64,000 nucleotides of DNA from Firm-04 sp045591925 (GCA_045591925.1 JAZNTW010000001.1:124001-188000), one strand, 5' to 3'; counted from the stretch's first letter, positions 16,578-25,043 are shown. Notes: a model not told the origin generated them from the letters alone. Made by a program: numbers and translations.

Positions 16578-17693
16578 ATGATGAAGAAAAATATCAATGT
16601 AACCCGTTCCTCCATGCCCTCATACGAGGAATATTGTGAAGAAATCAAGGAATTATGGGAAAGCCGCTGGCTTACAAATATGGGCGTCAAGCATCAACAG
16701 CTTCAAAAAGAGCTGGAAAACAGGCTTTCTGTACCGCACGTGACATTGTATACGAACGGACATCTTGCATTGGAGGCAGTTTTGCAGGCGATGGAGCTGC
16801 CTGCCGGCGGCGAAGTGATTACGACACCGTTTACTTTTGCCTCCACAACGCACGCGATTGTCAGAAGCGGTCTGACACCGGTGTTCTGTGATGTGAATGA
16901 CACCGACTACACAATGGATGTCACGAAAATCGAAGCGCTGATTACGCCCAAAACGGTTGCAATCGTTCCGGTTCATGTGTATGGCAATATTTGTGATGTG
17001 GACGCGATTCAGCAGATTGCGGATGCACATGGTCTGAAGGTCGTATACGATGCAGCACACGCATTTGGTGCATCCTATCGCGACAGAAACGCAGCGAGCT
17101 TTGGTGATGCGTCGATGTTCAGCTTTCATGCGACAAAGGTGTTTAATACCATCGAGGGCGGCGCGGTATGCTATCATACCGATTCGCTCGTGAAAAAGCT
17201 GGATGACCAGAAAAACTTTGGCATGAGCAATGCCGAATATATTCCCTATGTCGGATACAATGCCAAGATGAACGAATTTCAGGCGGCAATGGGCATTTGC
17301 AATCTGCGCCATCTGGATGCGGAAATTGCAAAGCGCAAGGTAGCCGTAGAGCAGTACCGCAAGAGATTGTCGGGTGCAGAGGGTATCAAGCTCTGTCCGG
17401 AGCAGCCTGAGGTGGTATCCAATTACGCGTATTTTCCGGTCGTCTTTGAGGATGAATTCGGCGCGGACAGAGATGCGGTCAGTGCAGCACTTGCCGCAGA
17501 CGGCATCATTGCAAGAAAATATTTCTATCCGCTGACCAATACATTTGACTGCTTCCACGGTGCATATGATATCAATCAGACGCCGATTGCACTGCAAATC
17601 AGCAAGCGTGTTCTGACATTGCCGCTGTATGCCGATTTAAGTATAGAAGATGTTGACCGAATCTGTGATGTGATTTTGAGGTGCAAGAAATAA
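16578..17693 (+). CDS. DegT/DnrJ-family dTDP-sugar aminotransferase
   Basis: A 371-residue PLP-dependent sugar aminotransferase. YTNGHLALEAV (58-68), VYDAAHAFGA (156-165) and SFHATKVFNTIEGGA with the PLP Lys at 187 are all intact. The last motif is the form found in VioA/FdtB-type enzymes that aminate dTDP-keto-6-deoxyhexoses. With rmlA and rmlB downstream in the same operon and no rmlC or rmlD, it probably makes a dTDP-amino-dideoxy sugar (viosamine or 3-amino type), which the neighbouring acyltransferases may then N-acylate. Two ATG codons stand in tandem at 16578; GGAGTAG precedes them. Confidence 0.88.
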   Translation: MMKKNINVTRSSMPSYEEYCEEIKELWESRWLTNMGVKHQQLQKELENRLSVPHVTLYTNGHLALEAVLQAMELPAGGEVITTPFTFASTTHAIVRSGLTPVFCDVNDTDYTMDVTKIEALITPKTVAIVPVHVYGNICDVDAIQQIADAHGLKVVYDAAHAFGASYRDRNAASFGDASMFSFHATKVFNTIEGGAVCYHTDSLVKKLDDQKNFGMSNAEYIPYVGYNAKMNEFQAAMGICNLRHLDAEIAKRKVAVEQYRKRLSGAEGIKLCPEQPEVVSNYAYFPVVFEDEFGADRDAVSAALAADGIIARKYFYPLTNTFDCFHGAYDINQTPIALQISKRVLTLPLYADLSIEDVDRICDVILRCKK

Positions 17694-17695
17694 AT

Positions 17696-18862
17696 ATGGC
17701 AGGAAGAGAAAAGCCGGTTCCGGCAAATAACGCGGCGAAAAATCAGCCGAAAACACGCGATTCGAATTTAGAGCTGTTCAGAATCATTACAATGCTGCTG
17801 ATTGTGGCGCATCACTATGTTGTGAATTCCGGATTGACTGCTGTGGGTGGTCCGCTTCAAGCAAATCCGATGGCGGCAAGCTCCCTGTTTCTGTTTTTGT
17901 TCGGTGCATGGGGCAAGATCGGCATAAATTGCTTTGTGATGATCACCGGTTATTTTATGTGCAAATCGCAAATTACGGCGAAAAAGTTTGCCAAGCTGAT
18001 TTGTGAAGTCATGCTGTATAGATTGGGGATTTTTTTGATTTTTTTTGCTGCCGGACGCGAACAGCTTTCCGTATTCCGCATTGCATCACTGATATTGCCT
18101 GTTACATCCATAAAGCAGAATTTTACAGGCTGTTATATCATGTTTTTCCTGTTTATTCCGTTTCTGAATATATTGATTCATAACATGAATCAGCGGCAGC
18201 ATATCAAGCTGTTGTTACTGTTGTTCTGCACCTATATCTTATTTGGAACAATCCGGCTCGGGTCGTTCGGCGTAACCATGAATTATGTTTCGTGGTTCAT
18301 GGTTTTGTATTTTATTGCGGCATATATCCGGCTTTATCCAACAAAATGGTTTTCCAATAATAACGTATGCGGCGGCGGTTTGCTCGTATCGCTGTGCTTA
18401 TCGGCTGCAAGCGTGATTGGCGGCGCATGGCTTTCTACGAAAACGAATGGGTTCGGGCCGTTCTATTTCGTGACGGATTCCAACACGTTTCTTGCAGTAT
18501 TGACAGGCGTTTTTGCATTTTTATTCTTCAAAAATCTGAAAATTCCATATAATAAGTTTATCAATACCGTGGCAGCGACGACCTTTGGCGTTTTGCTGAT
18601 TCATACAAGCGGCGAAGCAATGCTTCAGTGGCTTTGGAAAGATACGCTGACAGTTTCGAGCCGCTATGGCGATCAGCTGCTGCCGGTTCACGCGATCGCT
18701 TCTGTATTGGGCATATTCACTGTTTGCGCGATCATTGATATTTTGCGAATCAAATTCTTAGAAAAACCATTCTTTACATGGTGGGATAAGCATTTTGATT
18801 CAGTGAAACAATGGTATGAGCGAACTGAAAATAAGCTGTTCAATCAATTAGATGTAAAATAA
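17696..18862 (+). CDS. Membrane acyltransferase 3 family protein (OafA-like)
   Basis: A 388-residue protein with about ten hydrophobic segments. The N-terminal signature SNLELFRIITMLLIVAHHY fits acyltransferase family 3, where the His in the first membrane helix is catalytically important. Members O-acylate surface polysaccharides. A hydrophilic 25-residue N-terminus precedes the first helix. The start is placed at ATG 17696, two bases after the upstream stop; a GTG at 17681 overlapping the aminotransferase is possible but lacks its own ribosome site. Confidence 0.85.
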   Translation: MAGREKPVPANNAAKNQPKTRDSNLELFRIITMLLIVAHHYVVNSGLTAVGGPLQANPMAASSLFLFLFGAWGKIGINCFVMITGYFMCKSQITAKKFAKLICEVMLYRLGIFLIFFAAGREQLSVFRIASLILPVTSIKQNFTGCYIMFFLFIPFLNILIHNMNQRQHIKLLLLLFCTYILFGTIRLGSFGVTMNYVSWFMVLYFIAAYIRLYPTKWFSNNNVCGGGLLVSLCLSAASVIGGAWLSTKTNGFGPFYFVTDSNTFLAVLTGVFAFLFFKNLKIPYNKFINTVAATTFGVLLIHTSGEAMLQWLWKDTLTVSSRYGDQLLPVHAIASVLGIFTVCAIIDILRIKFLEKPFFTWWDKHFDSVKQWYERTENKLFNQLDVK

Positions 18863-18941
18863 TTGCTGAAATAGGAAACATTCGTTTGCAGAGGCCGAAT
18901 GCGGGTTATGCTCGGTAGTATGTTGTTAGAGGAGGATTGGA

Positions 18942-19517
18942 ATGATTCAAAGCAAACAAGATTATCTTGAATATATTGCCGAGGACGAAAAGGCACTGGG
19001 ACTCAATTCAGCGAGTACGCTCAATAAACTGATGAATCCTGTTTGGAAATATCAGCGCAGTTTAAGACACCATGAGTATTATACGAACTGCTGCAAGAAG
19101 AAGTGGCAAAAACCGCTTGTGATATGGTATGCACTCCGCCATCGGCATTTGGGCATTAAATACGGCATTTCCATTCCAATTAACGTGTTCGGAAAGGGCT
19201 TGAACATTGCGCATATCGGAACGATTATTGTCAATTCTCATGCTCGTATCGGCGATTATTGCAGATTACACGCGTGTACGAATATCGGTACAGCCGCCGG
19301 TTCGCCGGATGCAACACCGATCATCGGTGACAGAGTATATATCGGACCGGGCGCAAAAATCTATGGCCGTATCCAAATTGCGGACGGTATTGCGATTGGT
19401 GCAAACGCCGTGGTGAATAAGGATTTCACCGAGCCGGATATTGCGATCGCAGGTGTACCTGCAAAGAAAATATCGGACAAGGGTTCAAAGGGCTTGCTGT
19501 ATGCACCGAAGCAGTGA
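18942..19517 (+). CDS. Hexapeptide-repeat acetyltransferase (CysE-like, sugar-modifying)
   Basis: A 191-residue left-handed beta-helix acetyltransferase. An alpha-helical N-terminal part (1-75) is followed by hexapeptide repeats, including INVFGKGLNIAHIGTIIV and IIGDRVYIGPGAKIYG. It resembles serine acetyltransferase in the helix, but the setting between an acyltransferase and rmlA suggests it modifies a sugar, possibly the amine produced by the aminotransferase at 16578. GGAGGATTGGA precedes the ATG. Confidence 0.82.
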   Translation: MIQSKQDYLEYIAEDEKALGLNSASTLNKLMNPVWKYQRSLRHHEYYTNCCKKKWQKPLVIWYALRHRHLGIKYGISIPINVFGKGLNIAHIGTIIVNSHARIGDYCRLHACTNIGTAAGSPDATPIIGDRVYIGPGAKIYGRIQIADGIAIGANAVVNKDFTEPDIAIAGVPAKKISDKGSKGLLYAPKQ

Positions 19518-19550
19518 AGCGTGATAAAAAAGTATGAAAGGAAGAGATCA

Positions 19551-20435
19551 ATGAAAGGAATCATCCTTGCCGGCGGTTCCGGCACAAGACTTTATCCCCT
19601 GACAAAAGTAACGAGCAAGCAGCTTTTACCGGTCTATGACAAACCGATGATCTTTTATCCGCTTTCCACACTCATGCTTGCAGGTATCCGTGATATTCTG
19701 ATTATCTCCACGCCTGTGGACACGCCGCGGTTTGAGGAGCTTCTGGGTGATGGCAGCAGCATGGGCATTCATCTTTCCTATGCCGTGCAGCCGAGTCCGG
19801 ACGGACTTGCGCAGGCGTTTCTGATTGGCGAAGAATTTATCGGAAATGAGCCTTGTGCAATGGTTCTGGGCGATAATATTTTCTATGGCGGCTGGTTCCG
19901 CAAAAATCTGAAAGACGCGGTTGCGAATGCCGAGCAGGGCAAAGCAACGATTTTCGGATACTATGTCAATGATCCGGAGCGCTTTGGAATTGTGGAATTT
20001 GATAAGGCACGAAATGTTGTGTCTGTAGAAGAAAAGCCGCAGGATCCGAAATCGAATTATGCGATCACGGGACTGTATTTTTATCCCACCGGCGTCAGTG
20101 AAATGGCAAAGCAGGTGAAGCCCTCCGCAAGAGGCGAGCTGGAAATCACAGACCTCAACAGACTGTATCTGGAGCAGAATGACCTGAAGGTTCAGATTCT
20201 CGGCAGAGGCTTTGCATGGCTCGATACGGGTACAATGGATAGCCTGATGGAGGCTGCTACATTTGTGCAGACCGTGCAGAACCGTCAGAGCGTTGTGATT
20301 TCCGCACCGGAGGAAATCGCCTACTATGAAAAATGGATTTCTAAGGAACAGCTGCTGGAAACGGCGCAGCGATATGGAAAATCCCCTTATGGCGAGCATT
20401 TGCGCCGTGTGGCAGAAGATAAATTTGTATTGTAA
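19551..20435 (+). CDS. rmlA: Glucose-1-phosphate thymidylyltransferase
   Basis: A 294-residue nucleotidyltransferase. MKGIILAGGSGTRLYPLT is the nucleotide-binding N-terminus; KQLLPVYDKPMIFYPLS, VLGDNIFYG and EEKPQDPKSNYAITGLYFY are all standard for RmlA. It joins dTTP and glucose-1-phosphate to give dTDP-glucose, the substrate for RmlB 11 bp downstream. ATG 19551 is taken because the family begins with MKGIILAGG and AGGAAGAG lies just upstream; the longer frame from 19521 is not conserved. Confidence 0.95.
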   Translation: MKGIILAGGSGTRLYPLTKVTSKQLLPVYDKPMIFYPLSTLMLAGIRDILIISTPVDTPRFEELLGDGSSMGIHLSYAVQPSPDGLAQAFLIGEEFIGNEPCAMVLGDNIFYGGWFRKNLKDAVANAEQGKATIFGYYVNDPERFGIVEFDKARNVVSVEEKPQDPKSNYAITGLYFYPTGVSEMAKQVKPSARGELEITDLNRLYLEQNDLKVQILGRGFAWLDTGTMDSLMEAATFVQTVQNRQSVVISAPEEIAYYEKWISKEQLLETAQRYGKSPYGEHLRRVAEDKFVL

Positions 20436-20446
20436 GGAGAATCGTG

Positions 20447-21469
20447 ATGACAGTTCTGGTAACAGGTGGCGCTGGTTTTATCGGCGGTAATTTTGTGCAT
20501 TTCATGAGAAAGAAATATCCGGAAGAACGGCTGATCTGTGTGGACAAGCTGACCTATGCCGGAAATCTCTCCACGCTTGCTTCCGTAATGGATGACCCGA
20601 ATTTCCGTTTTGTCAAGGCAGATATCTGTGATCGGGAAGCAATCTACAAGCTGTTTGAAGAAGAACATCCGGACATTGTGGTGAATTTTGCAGCGGAATC
20701 TCATGTGGATCGTTCGATTGAAAATCCGGAGGTTTTCCTGACGACCAATATTCTTGGCACACAGGTGATGATGGACGCAAGCCGCAAATACGGCGTGACA
20801 CGGTATCATCAGGTTTCCACGGACGAGGTGTACGGCGATCTGCCGCTTGACAGACCCGATCTGTTCTTCACAGAGGAAACCCCGATTCACACGAGCAGCC
20901 CCTATAGCAGCTCGAAAGCGGGCGCAGACCTGCTTGTTCTTGCATATCACAGAACCTACGGTCTGCCCGTGTCGATCAGCCGATGCTCCAATAACTATGG
21001 CCCCTACCATTTCCCCGAAAAGCTGATTCCGCTGATGATTGCGAATGCGCTGAATGACAAGCCGCTGCCTGTGTACGGCGAGGGCTTGAATGTCCGTGAC
21101 TGGCTCTATGTCGAGGATCACTGCAAGGCGATCGACCTCGTGATGCGAAATGGCAGAGTCGGTGAGGTGTATAACATCGGCGGTCATAATGAGATGCGCA
21201 ATATTGATATTGTGAAGATGATCTGCAAGGCGCTGGATAAGCCGGAGAGCCTGATCACGTTTGTTGCAGACCGTAAGGGTCACGATATGCGCTATGCCAT
21301 TGACCCGACCAAAATCCATACGGAGCTTGGCTGGCTGCCGGAAACAAAGTTTGAGGACGGCATTCAGAAAACGATTCAGTGGTATCTCGATCACAAGGAA
21401 TGGTGGGAAGAAATCATTTCCGGAGAGTATCAGAATTATTATGAAAAAATGTACGGGAATCGGAACTGA
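20447..21469 (+). CDS. rmlB: dTDP-glucose 4,6-dehydratase
   Basis: A 340-residue extended SDR. VTGGAGFIG (5-13) binds NAD; STDEVYGDL (124-132) carries the Thr-Asp-Glu active-site triplet; YSSSK gives Tyr153 and Lys157. It makes dTDP-4-keto-6-deoxyglucose. RmlC and RmlD are not in the locus, so the intermediate is more likely aminated by the DegT enzyme at 16578 than turned into rhamnose here. ATG 20447 has AAGGAGA at 6 bp; a GTG three bases earlier is also possible. Confidence 0.95.
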   Translation: MTVLVTGGAGFIGGNFVHFMRKKYPEERLICVDKLTYAGNLSTLASVMDDPNFRFVKADICDREAIYKLFEEEHPDIVVNFAAESHVDRSIENPEVFLTTNILGTQVMMDASRKYGVTRYHQVSTDEVYGDLPLDRPDLFFTEETPIHTSSPYSSSKAGADLLVLAYHRTYGLPVSISRCSNNYGPYHFPEKLIPLMIANALNDKPLPVYGEGLNVRDWLYVEDHCKAIDLVMRNGRVGEVYNIGGHNEMRNIDIVKMICKALDKPESLITFVADRKGHDMRYAIDPTKIHTELGWLPETKFEDGIQKTIQWYLDHKEWWEEIISGEYQNYYEKMYGNRN

Positions 21470-21500
21470 TTTCTCGAAAATATAATAAAGAGGTGTTTCC

Positions 21501-22748
21501 ATGAAATGTTATAATATTGCCGTTGCCGGTACAGGTTATGTCGGTTTATCCATTGCAACACTGCTTGCGCAGCACCACAAGGTAACAGCCGTAGACATCG
21601 TTCCGGAAAAGGTTGATTTGATCAACAATCGTAAATCGCCCATTCAGGATGAATATATCGAAAAATACCTCGCAGAAAAAGAATTGAATCTGACCGCTAC
21701 ACTGGACGGCGAAGCTGCGTATAAGGATGCGGATTTTGTTGTCATTGCAGCACCGACAAATTACGACAGCAAGAAGAATTTCTTTGATACATCTGCGGTC
21801 GAGGCAGTAATTGCGCTTGTACTGGATGTCAATCCCGATGCGATTATGATTATCAAATCCACGATTCCGGTTGGCTATACTGCGTCTGTGCGGCAAAAGT
21901 TTGATACGAAGAATATTATTTTCAGTCCGGAATTTCTCCGTGAATCCAAGGCGCTCTATGATAATCTCTATCCGTCCAGAATCATTGTTGGTACGGACAT
22001 GGAGGATGCGCGTCTGGTTGAGGCGGCACATACCTTTGCCGCACTTTTGCAGGAGGGCGCGCTCAAAGAGAATATTGACACCTTGTTCATGGGCTTTACC
22101 GAAGCAGAAGCAGTGAAGCTGTTTGCGAATACCTATCTTGCGCTTCGCGTTGCGTATTTCAATGAACTGGATACCTACGCCGAAATGAAGGGCCTGGATA
22201 CGCAGCAGATCATTGATGGCGTATGTCTTGACCCGCGTATCGGTACGCATTATAACAATCCGAGCTTCGGCTACGGCGGCTATTGTCTGCCAAAGGATAC
22301 AAAGCAGCTGCTTGCGAATTACGCAGACGTTCCGCAGAATATGATGTCGGCAATCGTAGAATCCAACAGAACCCGAAAGGATTTTATTGCAGACAGAGTT
22401 CTCGAAAAGGCAGGATATTACAGCTACAGCAGCAAAACAAACTGGGATGCTGCAAGCGAAAAGCCGATTACCATTGGCGTCTATCGCTTAACGATGAAGT
22501 CCAATTCCGATAATTTCCGTCAAAGCTCAATTCAGGGCGTTATGAAGCGCATCAAGGCAAAGGGCGCGAATGTGATTATTTATGAGCCGACGCTGAGAGA
22601 TGGTGAGACATTCTTCGGCAGCGTGGTGGTCAATGATCTGGAAGCATTCAAGACACAGTGCGACGCCATCATCGCCAACCGCTATGACGCCTGCTTGGAC
22701 GACGCTGCGGATAAAGTGTATACCAGAGATATTTTCAGAAGAGACTAA
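21501..22748 (+). CDS. ugd: UDP-glucose 6-dehydrogenase family protein
   Basis: A 415-residue nucleotide-sugar dehydrogenase. AVAGTGYVGLSIA (7-19) binds NAD; STIPVGYT and FSPEFLRE are conserved; the catalytic Cys262 is in GYGGYCLPKDTKQL. It oxidises UDP-glucose to UDP-glucuronate in two steps and so supplies an acidic sugar. It is the last gene of the polysaccharide operon. Its natural family end (YTRDIFRRD) is immediately followed by the left end of MITE copy 3, so the TAA stop is contributed by or fused with the repeat boundary. Confidence 0.93.
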   Translation: MKCYNIAVAGTGYVGLSIATLLAQHHKVTAVDIVPEKVDLINNRKSPIQDEYIEKYLAEKELNLTATLDGEAAYKDADFVVIAAPTNYDSKKNFFDTSAVEAVIALVLDVNPDAIMIIKSTIPVGYTASVRQKFDTKNIIFSPEFLRESKALYDNLYPSRIIVGTDMEDARLVEAAHTFAALLQEGALKENIDTLFMGFTEAEAVKLFANTYLALRVAYFNELDTYAEMKGLDTQQIIDGVCLDPRIGTHYNNPSFGYGGYCLPKDTKQLLANYADVPQNMMSAIVESNRTRKDFIADRVLEKAGYYSYSSKTNWDAASEKPITIGVYRLTMKSNSDNFRQSSIQGVMKRIKAKGANVIIYEPTLRDGETFFGSVVVNDLEAFKTQCDAIIANRYDACLDDAADKVYTRDIFRRD

Positions 22749-22749
22749 A

Positions 22750-22913
22750 GGCAACACCGCGCAAAGTCCGCCTTACGGCTTGGCGGCACATCTACTTGTA
22801 CTTGCATATTTTCCGCTATTTTGCACAGAAATTCCTTGCTGGGCGTCATTTCTATACAATCTGACGAAAAATCTGACTGCGTATCTGCACCACCAACTCT
22901 GTGCGGTATTGCC
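22750..22913 (+). repeat. MITE-like repeat, copy 3 (164 bp)
   Basis: Same orientation as copy 1, so the two form long direct repeats that bracket the whole polysaccharide operon. Ends are GGCAACACCGCGCAAAG and the complement of GGCAATACCGCACAGAG. Compared with copy 1 it has a 6-bp (ACTTGT-type) and a 12-bp duplication. The left boundary TAAA abuts ugd; the right boundary lies 39 bp before the SASP terminator. Confidence 0.9.
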
Positions 22914-22951
22914 TAAAGGCAAACGCGCAATCGTTCACGACTCTATAAAAC

Positions 22952-22984
22952 GGCGGCACCGCGAAACAAATCCGCGATGCCGCT
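22952..22984 (-). terminator. Terminator of the SASP gene
   Basis: Inverted repeat GCGGCATCGCGG / CCGCGGTGCCGC-like with a short A/T loop, followed on the minus strand by GTTTTAT. It may also stop read-through from the polysaccharide operon. Confidence 0.6.
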
Positions 22985-23003
22985 GTCAGCTTTGTGCAGA
23001 GAA

Positions 23004-23183
23004 TTACTGCATCTTATAAGCGTCGATCATCTTTTTGACCATCTGACCGCCGATCGAACCAGCCTGACGAGAGGTCAGATCACCGTTATAGCCCTTATTG
23101 AGCGTAACGCCAACCTCGCTTGCGGATTCCATCTTAAAACGTTCGAGGGCTTCCTTGCCCTTCTGTGTCATTTCACCCTTCAT
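23004..23183 (-). CDS. Alpha/beta-type small acid-soluble spore protein
   Basis: A 59-residue protein, MKGEMTQKGKEALERFKMES at the N-terminus. The family-specific segments are all present: LERFKMESASEVGV, the region cut by germination protease, and GDLTSRQAGSIGGQMVKKMI, the DNA-binding part. Such proteins coat spore DNA and protect it from UV and heat. AAAGGAGAATGAACC precedes the ATG. The gene is short and was found by direct reading. It faces the polysaccharide operon and is followed by its own terminator. Confidence 0.93.
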   Translation of the reverse strand: MKGEMTQKGKEALERFKMESASEVGVTLNKGYNGDLTSRQAGSIGGQMVKKMIDAYKMQ

Positions 23184-23340
23184 GGTTCATTCTCCTTTTC
23201 TTGCGCAGTAGCGCGTAGGGCAGCCGGCTCGAAACATCTGCCCGAATGCAGACCGTTTCTTTGAATGCTGCCGTGCTAGTATTATAAACGGCTGCCGCAT
23301 GAATTATCATAGGAATCTTCTGGAATGTATCGAAAAGAAC

Positions 23341-23369
23341 TTGACAAATTTTAGTGCTTGACGTATAAT
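23341..23369 (+). promoter_or_regulatory. Promoter of the guanylate-kinase-like gene
   Basis: -35 TTGACA (23341-23346), 17-bp spacer, -10 TATAAT (23364-23369). No extended -10 TG here. Confidence 0.8.
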
Positions 23370-23415
23370 AAATTGAAATTGATTTGATAAGTAAGAACGG
23401 AAAGGAGCGAGGTTT

Positions 23416-24000
23416 GTGCATCATCTGTTTTACCTGATGGGAAAAAGCGCGTCCGGAAAAGATACGGTTTATCAGCGGCTGCGGACAGCGCATCCGGCAT
23501 TGAGACCGATTGTGCTGTATACGACCAGACCGAAGCGCGCGTATGAGCAGGATGGCAGGGAGTATTATTTTATCTCACAGGCGCAGTTTGAACAGATGTG
23601 CAGTGCAGACCGCTGGGTTGAGACGCGCACCTATCATACACAAAAAGGAGCTTGGACATACTGTACCGCAAAGGATGGGCTTGATCTCAGCGAGAGCAGC
23701 TTTCTCGGAATCGGCACCTTGGAATCCTATTGTAAAATCCGGACGTTTTTCGGTGCAGACCGTGTGATGCCGATTTATATAGATGTCGAGGACGGCATAC
23801 GGTTACAGCGTGCATTGGAACGGGAACGCGCACAGAATACGCCGAATTATGCGGAAATGTGCCGGCGTTTTCTGAGTGACACGCAGGATTTTTCTGAGGA
23901 AAATCTGCAAGCGGCAGGCATCCAAAAGCGTTTTGCAAATATCAATCTGGAAGAATGTGTATCCGAGATTTCTGCATGGATTGCAGCATTCAGCGAATAA
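23416..24000 (+). CDS. Guanylate-kinase-like nucleotide kinase
   Basis: A 194-residue P-loop protein. LMGKSASGKDT (7-17) is the Walker A loop and YTTRPKRAYEQDGREYYFIS is the guanylate-kinase GMP-binding region. The usual housekeeping enzyme has GPSGVGKGT and a longer conserved lid, so this looks like a divergent second member of the family. It starts with GTG after AAAGGAGCGAGG. It is a single-gene unit with its own promoter and terminator. The substrate (GMP or another nucleotide) is uncertain. Confidence 0.8.
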   Translation: MHHLFYLMGKSASGKDTVYQRLRTAHPALRPIVLYTTRPKRAYEQDGREYYFISQAQFEQMCSADRWVETRTYHTQKGAWTYCTAKDGLDLSESSFLGIGTLESYCKIRTFFGADRVMPIYIDVEDGIRLQRALERERAQNTPNYAEMCRRFLSDTQDFSEENLQAAGIQKRFANINLEECVSEISAWIAAFSE

Positions 24001-24056
24001 AAGGACGCGAAATCAGAGCGTAAACGAAAGCGCCTGATTTCGCGTCCTTATTTTGT
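24001..24056. terminator. Bidirectional terminator between convergent genes
   Basis: Perfect 16-bp stem, AAGGACGCGAAATCAG with its complement CTGATTTCGCGTCCTT, followed by ATTTTGTT on the plus strand. It serves the gene at 23416 and probably also the convergent gene at 24057. Confidence 0.85.
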
Positions 24057-24932
24057 TCAGTGGAATTCATCGGTTGGATTGAGTATGATCGGAGATTTCC
24101 AGCGAATACCGTAATCACTACGCAGAATCATACGCTTTGCCATCCAGTATTCCCGGCAATAATCATAATAACCGCGCTCATGCTCCAAAGCTTCATCAAT
24201 TTTTTCTTCCAGCTCAAAGCGAATCGCAAGATATTCCTCGGTCAGCTCGATCGGATCGGTCAGCGGCTCGGAATCTGCTGCGTCCTTGGCTTCTGCGTAG
24301 ACAGACGCATACGTATCGGTTCCGAGGTCCTCCTGCATGGTCGCCTCCATTTCGGCAGTCACACCATCGGCGGTGTGCAGCGCGCAGGTGATAACCGAAA
24401 ATGCCGTATCGGAAAGATCAAGTAGCTCACCGTTTTCCAATACTTTGATATTTTGCTTGAGCAGCTCGCGCATACTGGAATACGCGCGCTGTGTATAGGC
24501 AAGTGCTTCCGGCCAGAAGTGGATTTCTGCATAGGAATTTGCCGTATCCTGACAGTAACGCAGGCAATCGGACCATCTGCCCTCAGCCTCCAGCATGGTC
24601 AGCGCATGACGGCATTTTTCGATTGCCGGGTGTGCGCGCCACAAATCAAACTGCATAGAGTGGAACTGCTGAAGCAGCAGACAGGTATAGAGCTGATCTA
24701 CAGCGAGATCTGCCGTTGGATGCGCTTCAAATGCTGCCATGATGCGTTCCAGCATCCGCTTTGTGAAAGAGATACCGAGGTCTGAAGCACGCTCGGTATT
24801 GAGCAGATTCAGATAATCCATGAGTGCGGTCTGCTTATTCTGTTCGGAGTGCTCCGTGCTTTGGAGAAGCTGTTCAAGCTGTTTTCCCTGCGTGACAAGC
24901 TCCTGATATCTGGAATCATCCTTGTTAAACAT
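24057..24932 (-). CDS. Unknown soluble protein, mostly alpha-helical
   Basis: A 291-residue protein that I do not recognise. It has no signal peptide and no membrane segment. It is rich in Leu, Ala and Glu with helix-pair spacing (for example CLRYCQDTANSYAEIHFWPEALAYTQRA-type stretches around 125-155), which suggests a TPR-like or other helical-repeat fold. The N-terminus is charged and could form a coiled coil. The C-terminal part is rich in Tyr, Arg and Trp. It has a good ribosome site (GGAGGCATTGTC) and its own promoter, so it is a real gene. It is monocistronic and its neighbours give no clue to function. Confidence 0.75.
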   Translation of the reverse strand: MFNKDDSRYQELVTQGKQLEQLLQSTEHSEQNKQTALMDYLNLLNTERASDLGISFTKRMLERIMAAFEAHPTADLAVDQLYTCLLLQQFHSMQFDLWRAHPAIEKCRHALTMLEAEGRWSDCLRYCQDTANSYAEIHFWPEALAYTQRAYSSMRELLKQNIKVLENGELLDLSDTAFSVITCALHTADGVTAEMEATMQEDLGTDTYASVYAEAKDAADSEPLTDPIELTEEYLAIRFELEEKIDEALEHERGYYDYCREYWMAKRMILRSDYGIRWKSPIILNPTDEFH

Positions 24933-25014
24933 GACAATGCCTCCTTGCTGATCAATTTTATATTGTATTTTTGTTTCTTGAGCAGTAATAGAATCAATTA
25001 TTTGTATTTAGTAT

Positions 25015-25043
25015 ATCATACCATAATTTTCGGATATTGTCAA
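25015..25043 (-). promoter_or_regulatory. Promoter of the unknown gene at 24057-24932
   Basis: Minus strand -35 TTGACA (25043-25038), 17-bp spacer ending TGG, -10 TATGAT (25020-25015). Within the 352-bp divergent gap 24933-25284, this and the promoter at 25198 are the only elements I can support. Confidence 0.75.
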
